11,773 bases of DNA from JBOGGN01 sp050744165 (lineage in GTDB: Bacteria; Actinomycetota; Acidimicrobiia; Acidimicrobiales; Palsa-688). Shown here piece after piece: positions 8,735 through 11,773 of the stretch. The stretch covers positions 1 through 11,773 of the forward strand of contig JBOGGN010000129.1 of NCBI GenBank assembly GCA_050744165.1. The letters are read 5' to 3'. The notes below the pieces were generated by a model, which made no database searches, was not told the origin of the DNA, and worked only from the letters and a program-made list of their open reading frames with translations. Position 1 is the stretch's first letter; each line of letters starts with the position of its first letter. Made by a program: the position numbers and the translations under genes.

Positions 8735-10621
8735 ATGTGCTTCAAGAACTTGCCGATCGAGTTTGACAGCAACGGGAAGGCGCAGTTGAAGGAAGGGTTC
8801 GGAAACCCCTACGCCGTCGTTGCCGCCGAGCCCAAAGAGTACATCCGGCGACGCCAGGGACCCGGTGCCATGGTCGCCGCGCCACCCAAGCTGCGCGACT
8901 GGAACATCGACCCGGTAACCCGGGTGGCCGGCGCCTTGGCGGTCCACACGGTGCTCGACCTTGATAGCCGCAAGGCGGTCGAGGCTCACTCCCAGGCCAT
9001 GTTGTTCCGTGGCTACGAGATCATCCTGCAGGGCCGTGACCCTCGGGACGCCATCGACATCAGCTCACGGGCGTGCGGGGTGTGCGGCGGGGTCCATGCC
9101 ACCGTGTCGTCGCTCGGTATCGAGCAGCTCTTCGGCGTCTGCCCGCCGCCGCTCGGCGTCGAGATCCGCAATCTGGGCGAGGTCGGCGAGATGTTCTACG
9201 ACCACCCGCTGCACCTCGGCCTGCTCGCGGGTCCGGACTACTCCACCTCGATCGTGTCGATCACCAACCCCGAAATGGTGGTGAAGGCCGAGAAGACCCT
9301 GGCGCCCAACGGGGACCTGCACGGGTACCGGACGATCAAGGACATCATGGATGCCCTGAACCCGCTGACCGGGCGGATCTACCTGGAGGCTCTGGAGTGG
9401 ACCCGGGTGGGCCGAGTGATGTGCATGCTGATGTACGGCAAGTACCCGCACCCCTCGACGCTGGTACCTGGCGGCGTGTCGACCACCGTGTCGACGTCCA
9501 CCTTCAACGAGTTCTACACCCAGCTGGGCAAGATCTTCGACTTCTGCAAGGTCATCGCCCGGATATGGGACGACCTCATGGACTTCTTCCTGGAGTCCAA
9601 CCCTCGCTATGAGGAGGTCGGCCAGCGGCCGGTCAACCTGGCGCAGACCGGGATCTGGGACGACTCGGACATTTACGACGCCACCTACGCCAACTGCGAT
9701 GCCTGGGGCAACCGGCGCTACGCCCGGCCCGGCGTCATCCTCGACGGCAAGATGGTCACCACCGACCTGACGAAGATCAACATGGGCTTCGAGGAGTTCG
9801 TGACCCACTCCTTCTACGAGGAATGGACCAACACGCCGCCGCGGTTCCAGACCGATCCACTGGGCAACCCGATCTCCCCGTACAACCCGTGGAACAAGGT
9901 CACCATCCCCAAGCCGGCCGGCAAGAACTTCCGGGACAAGTACACCTGGGACACCGCTCCGCGCTGGGACCGCCGGACGGTAGAGACGGGGACCTACGGC
10001 CGGATGTGGACCACGGCCCTGACGGGTCGGGCGGGTCCGGCCAACAACGACTTCTTGGAGGCGACGGGCGACGGATTGCGGATCGTGCTCCCTCGCCACG
10101 AGTTGCCCGAGGACGAGTTGTTCTGGAAGGTCCCCCGGAGCCTGAACGCACTGGAGCGCAACCGGGGCCGTGCCTACGCCATGGCGTTCACCGCCGCCAT
10201 CGGCATGAACTGCATGCTGAAGGCGCTGGAGTACTGGCGGCGAGGCGACACCGCGGTCCATACGCCGTACAAGGTGCCCAAGGACGAGCGGATCTCCGTC
10301 GGGTTCTGGGAGGCCGGCCGGGGTTGGCTGGTGCATCACATGCAATCCGACAAGGGGAAGTTGGTCAACTACCAGATAACGACCCCGTCGACCATCAACG
10401 CCGCTCCTCGGGATCCCTTCGGCGGGCTTGGCCCATACGAAGAGGCGATCATCGACACGCCGATCCTGGAGACCGTCGCCGAGGACGACATCAAGGGCAT
10501 CGACATCTTGCGAGCCATCCGCAGCTTCGACCCGTGCATGCCGTGCACCACGCACATCGACACGGGCAAGGGCACGATCGTTCGTGAGGTCAACTCCTGC
10601 GGCTGCACCCTGGAGGGTTAG
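8735..10621 (+). CDS. [NiFe]-hydrogenase large (catalytic) subunit, no small subunit adjacent
   Basis: 628 residues; catalytic subunit for reversible H2 splitting, normally paired with an Fe-S small subunit. The L1 motif is RACGVCGGVH (C114, C117) and the L2 motif DPCMPCTTH (C601, C604), so all four Ni ligands are present. H607 is the usual cleavage site of the maturation protease, leaving a 21-residue propeptide that itself contains SCGC. Blocks such as NPLTGRIYLEAL, VPGGV, DGKMVTTDL, DPLGNP and KGIDILRAIRSFDPC resemble the high-affinity actinobacterial-type enzymes (group 1h and relatives), but the L1 motif differs, so the subgroup is undecided. The Glu of the usual RIEGH motif is Ala (RVAGA, A65). 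About 50 residues precede the conserved DPVTR. The ATG at 8735 has GGAGG 8 nt upstream; a second ATG at 8870 would remove most of the extension. No signal peptide or membrane segment is seen, as expected for this subunit. Confidence 0.95.
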   Translation: MCFKNLPIEFDSNGKAQLKEGFGNPYAVVAAEPKEYIRRRQGPGAMVAAPPKLRDWNIDPVTRVAGALAVHTVLDLDSRKAVEAHSQAMLFRGYEIILQGRDPRDAIDISSRACGVCGGVHATVSSLGIEQLFGVCPPPLGVEIRNLGEVGEMFYDHPLHLGLLAGPDYSTSIVSITNPEMVVKAEKTLAPNGDLHGYRTIKDIMDALNPLTGRIYLEALEWTRVGRVMCMLMYGKYPHPSTLVPGGVSTTVSTSTFNEFYTQLGKIFDFCKVIARIWDDLMDFFLESNPRYEEVGQRPVNLAQTGIWDDSDIYDATYANCDAWGNRRYARPGVILDGKMVTTDLTKINMGFEEFVTHSFYEEWTNTPPRFQTDPLGNPISPYNPWNKVTIPKPAGKNFRDKYTWDTAPRWDRRTVETGTYGRMWTTALTGRAGPANNDFLEATGDGLRIVLPRHELPEDELFWKVPRSLNALERNRGRAYAMAFTAAIGMNCMLKALEYWRRGDTAVHTPYKVPKDERISVGFWEAGRGWLVHHMQSDKGKLVNYQITTPSTINAAPRDPFGGLGPYEEAIIDTPILETVAEDDIKGIDILRAIRSFDPCMPCTTHIDTGKGTIVREVNSCGCTLEG

Positions 10622-10630
10622 CCGCTTAGA

Positions 10631-10668
10631 GCTCCGGACGGGCCAACCTCGCTGGGTCCGCCCGGAGC
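10631..10668 (+). other. Stem-loop directly after the hydrogenase gene
   Basis: GCTCCGGACGG (10631-10641) pairs with CCGCCCGGAGC (10658-10668), 10 of 11 positions, with a 16-nt loop, starting 10 bp after the hydrogenase stop. There is no T-run after it. It may stabilise the 3' end or act together with the stronger hairpin 10 bp further on. Confidence 0.5.
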
Positions 10669-10677
10669 CCTCAAACT

Positions 10678-10712
10678 CGCTACCCCGGGGACGTGACGAC
10701 CCCGGGGTAGCG
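10678..10712. terminator. Bidirectional terminator hairpin between hydrogenase and rplA
   Basis: A perfect 13-bp stem, CGCTACCCCGGGG (10678-10690) with CCCCGGGGTAGCG (10700-10712), has a 9-nt loop. It lies between the convergent 3' ends of the hydrogenase gene (10621) and rplA (10780), so it can stop both transcripts. The following T-run is short on both sides (CCTTTC on plus, GAGTTTGA on minus), as is common in GC-rich actinobacteria. The rest of this spacer, 10713-10779, shows nothing else I recognise. Confidence 0.75.
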
Positions 10713-10779
10713 CCTTTCGGGGTGGAAGAATTGCCCGACGAGCCCGGTGCACGCGGACTCCGGGCTGCGGGCCCTGCCC

Positions 10780-11511
10780 TCAGTCGGCGCTGGCCACCAG
10801 ATCCTCGTCGGTGATGCGCAGCCGGTTGACGTCGACATCGATGCCCGGCCCCATCGTCGAGGAAACGGCCACGGACTTCATGTAGCGCCCTTTGGCAGCC
10901 GCCGGCTTGGCCCGGTTGAGCTCGTCGACGACAGCCCGGAAGTTGGCCAGCAGCTGGTCGCGCTCGAAGGAAACCTTGCCGATCGGCACCTGCACCACGC
11001 CACGGGAGCGGGTGTCGGCTCGGTACTCGACCTTGCCGCCCTTGAACTCGCTGACCGCTCGGCCCACATCGGGGGTGACCGTGCCGGTCTTGGGGTTCGG
11101 CATAAGGCCCCGAGGCCCGAGCTTGCGGCCCAACCGGCCGACTTGGCCCATCAGGTCCGGGGTGGCGATGGCGACGTCGAAGTCCATGAATCCGCCGTCG
11201 ACTCGGGCCACCAGGTCGTCAGAGCCGACGATGTCGGCGCCCGCAGCCAGGGCCGCTTCGGCGGCCGCGCCGGCCGCGAACACCGCCACCCGGACCGGCT
11301 TGCCGGTCCCCGAGGGGAGCGACACCGTACCCCGGACGACCTGGTCAGCGCGCCGGGGGTCGACACCCAGACGGATCGCTATCTCCACCGTCTCGTCGAA
11401 GTTGGCTTTGGCGAGGCCCTTTACCAGGTCCATCGCTTCCGACGGGCCGTAGGCCTTATGGGTGTCGAGACCCTTCTTGGCGTCGACGTATTTCTTTCCG
11501 TGCTTCGGCAT
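10780..11511 (-). CDS. rplA: 50S ribosomal protein L1
   Basis: 243 residues, normal length. L1 binds 23S rRNA at the mobile L1 stalk next to the E site and helps release deacylated tRNA; in many bacteria it also represses translation of its own operon. Conserved blocks seen are GKKYVDAKKGLDTHKAY at the N-terminus, ANFDETVEIAIRLGVDPRRADQ, VRGTVSLPSGTGKPVRVAVF, the signature LGRKLGPRGLMPNPKTGTVT, and KGRYMKSVAVSSTMGPG near the end. The ATG at 11511 has GGGAGG 5 nt upstream. It lies 64 bp after rplK, and that gap holds a small stem CCGGGG-9 nt-CCCCGG (11537-11557) of unknown role. Transcription ends at the hairpin at 10678-10712 instead of running on into rplJ. Confidence 0.97.
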   Translation of the reverse strand: MPKHGKKYVDAKKGLDTHKAYGPSEAMDLVKGLAKANFDETVEIAIRLGVDPRRADQVVRGTVSLPSGTGKPVRVAVFAAGAAAEAALAAGADIVGSDDLVARVDGGFMDFDVAIATPDLMGQVGRLGRKLGPRGLMPNPKTGTVTPDVGRAVSEFKGGKVEYRADTRSRGVVQVPIGKVSFERDQLLANFRAVVDELNRAKPAAAKGRYMKSVAVSSTMGPGIDVDVNRLRITDEDLVASAD

Positions 11512-11575
11512 GGTTGCCTCCCTCGTCGTAGGTGACCCGGGGCGAGGTCGTCCCCGGCGTCGATGTTTGTCCCGC

Positions 11576-11773
11576 TTAGCCCTCGACCTTGATTCCCATG
11601 GACCGGGCGGTGCCCGCCACCTGGAGCTTGGCCGCTTCCAGATCGTAAGCGTTGAGGTCGGGCATCTTGATCTGGGCGATCTCGGTCAGCTGCGCGTCGG
11701 TGATGGACCCGGCGGTCTCCTTGCCGGTGGAGGCGGCCCCTTTGTCCACTCCGGCGGCCTGCCGGATCAGGAC
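11576..11773 (-). CDS. rplK: 50S ribosomal protein L11, C-terminal part (cut by window edge)
   Basis: Only the last 65 residues are present; the frame runs open off the right edge. Hand translation gives VLIRQAAGVDKG, then SITDAQLTEIAQIKMPDLNA, and ends TARSMGIKVEG with TAA at 11578-11576. These are the conserved C-terminal rRNA-binding blocks of L11 (KMPDLNA and AGTARSMG), which bind the GTPase-associated centre of 23S rRNA. The N-terminal domain that stimulates stringent factor lies outside the window. It is the first gene of the rplK-rplA pair. Confidence 0.96.
   Translation of the reverse strand, partial: VLIRQAAGVDKGAASTGKETAGSITDAQLTEIAQIKMPDLNAYDLEAAKLQVAGTARSMGIKVEG

Noticed and set aside
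9065..10555. A 496-codon open frame on the minus strand opposite the hydrogenase gene
   Set aside because: It is an antisense shadow of a clearly conserved protein, with no recognisable motif and no ribosome binding site of note.
10747..11535. A 262-codon plus-strand frame opposite rplA
   Set aside because: It is a shadow of the well-conserved L1 gene; it also overlaps the rplA ribosome binding site and the terminator side of the spacer.

Overview
The window is a GC-rich bacterial chromosome segment covering the rplK-rplA / rplJ-rplL / rpoB-rpoC region. RpoB reads like an actinobacterial protein, an L10-type mRNA leader precedes rplJ, and the hydrogenase resembles the high-affinity types common in soil actinobacteria. 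I therefore infer an uncultured or draft-genome member of Actinomycetota, possibly Acidimicrobiia; the phylum is more certain than the class.

Layout from right to left, in the direction the housekeeping genes are read (minus strand): the 3' end of rplK (L11), rplA (L1), a strong two-way terminator, a plus-strand [NiFe]-hydrogenase large-subunit gene, a divergent winged-helix regulator with a SufR-like cysteine pattern, an L10-type leader, rplJ (L10), rplL (L7/L12), a secreted and membrane-anchored BNR/Asp-box repeat protein, an intergenic stretch of about 330 bp with two well-formed promoters and an unusual G-tract repeat, rpoB, and the first 170 codons of rpoC. No tRNA, rRNA, CRISPR array, transposase or phage gene was seen.

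The ribosomal and RNA polymerase genes are the normal translation/transcription cluster, but it is interrupted twice: between rplA and rplJ by the hydrogenase/regulator pair, and between rplL and rpoB by the BNR protein. Each part has its own control signals: a terminator after rplA, a -10 box and leader before rplJ, and promoters P1 and P2 before rpoB.

The least ordinary unit is the hydrogenase pair. The large subunit has all four Ni-binding cysteines but no small-subunit gene beside it. It is divergent from a likely Fe-S-sensing regulator across a 75-bp spacer that contains a palindromic candidate operator. Other oddities are an in-frame amber codon in rpoB where a conserved serine is expected, an acidic Ala/Glu/Pro-rich tail of about 210 residues on L10, and a ten-tract G-quadruplex-type repeat enclosed by an inverted repeat upstream of rpoB.
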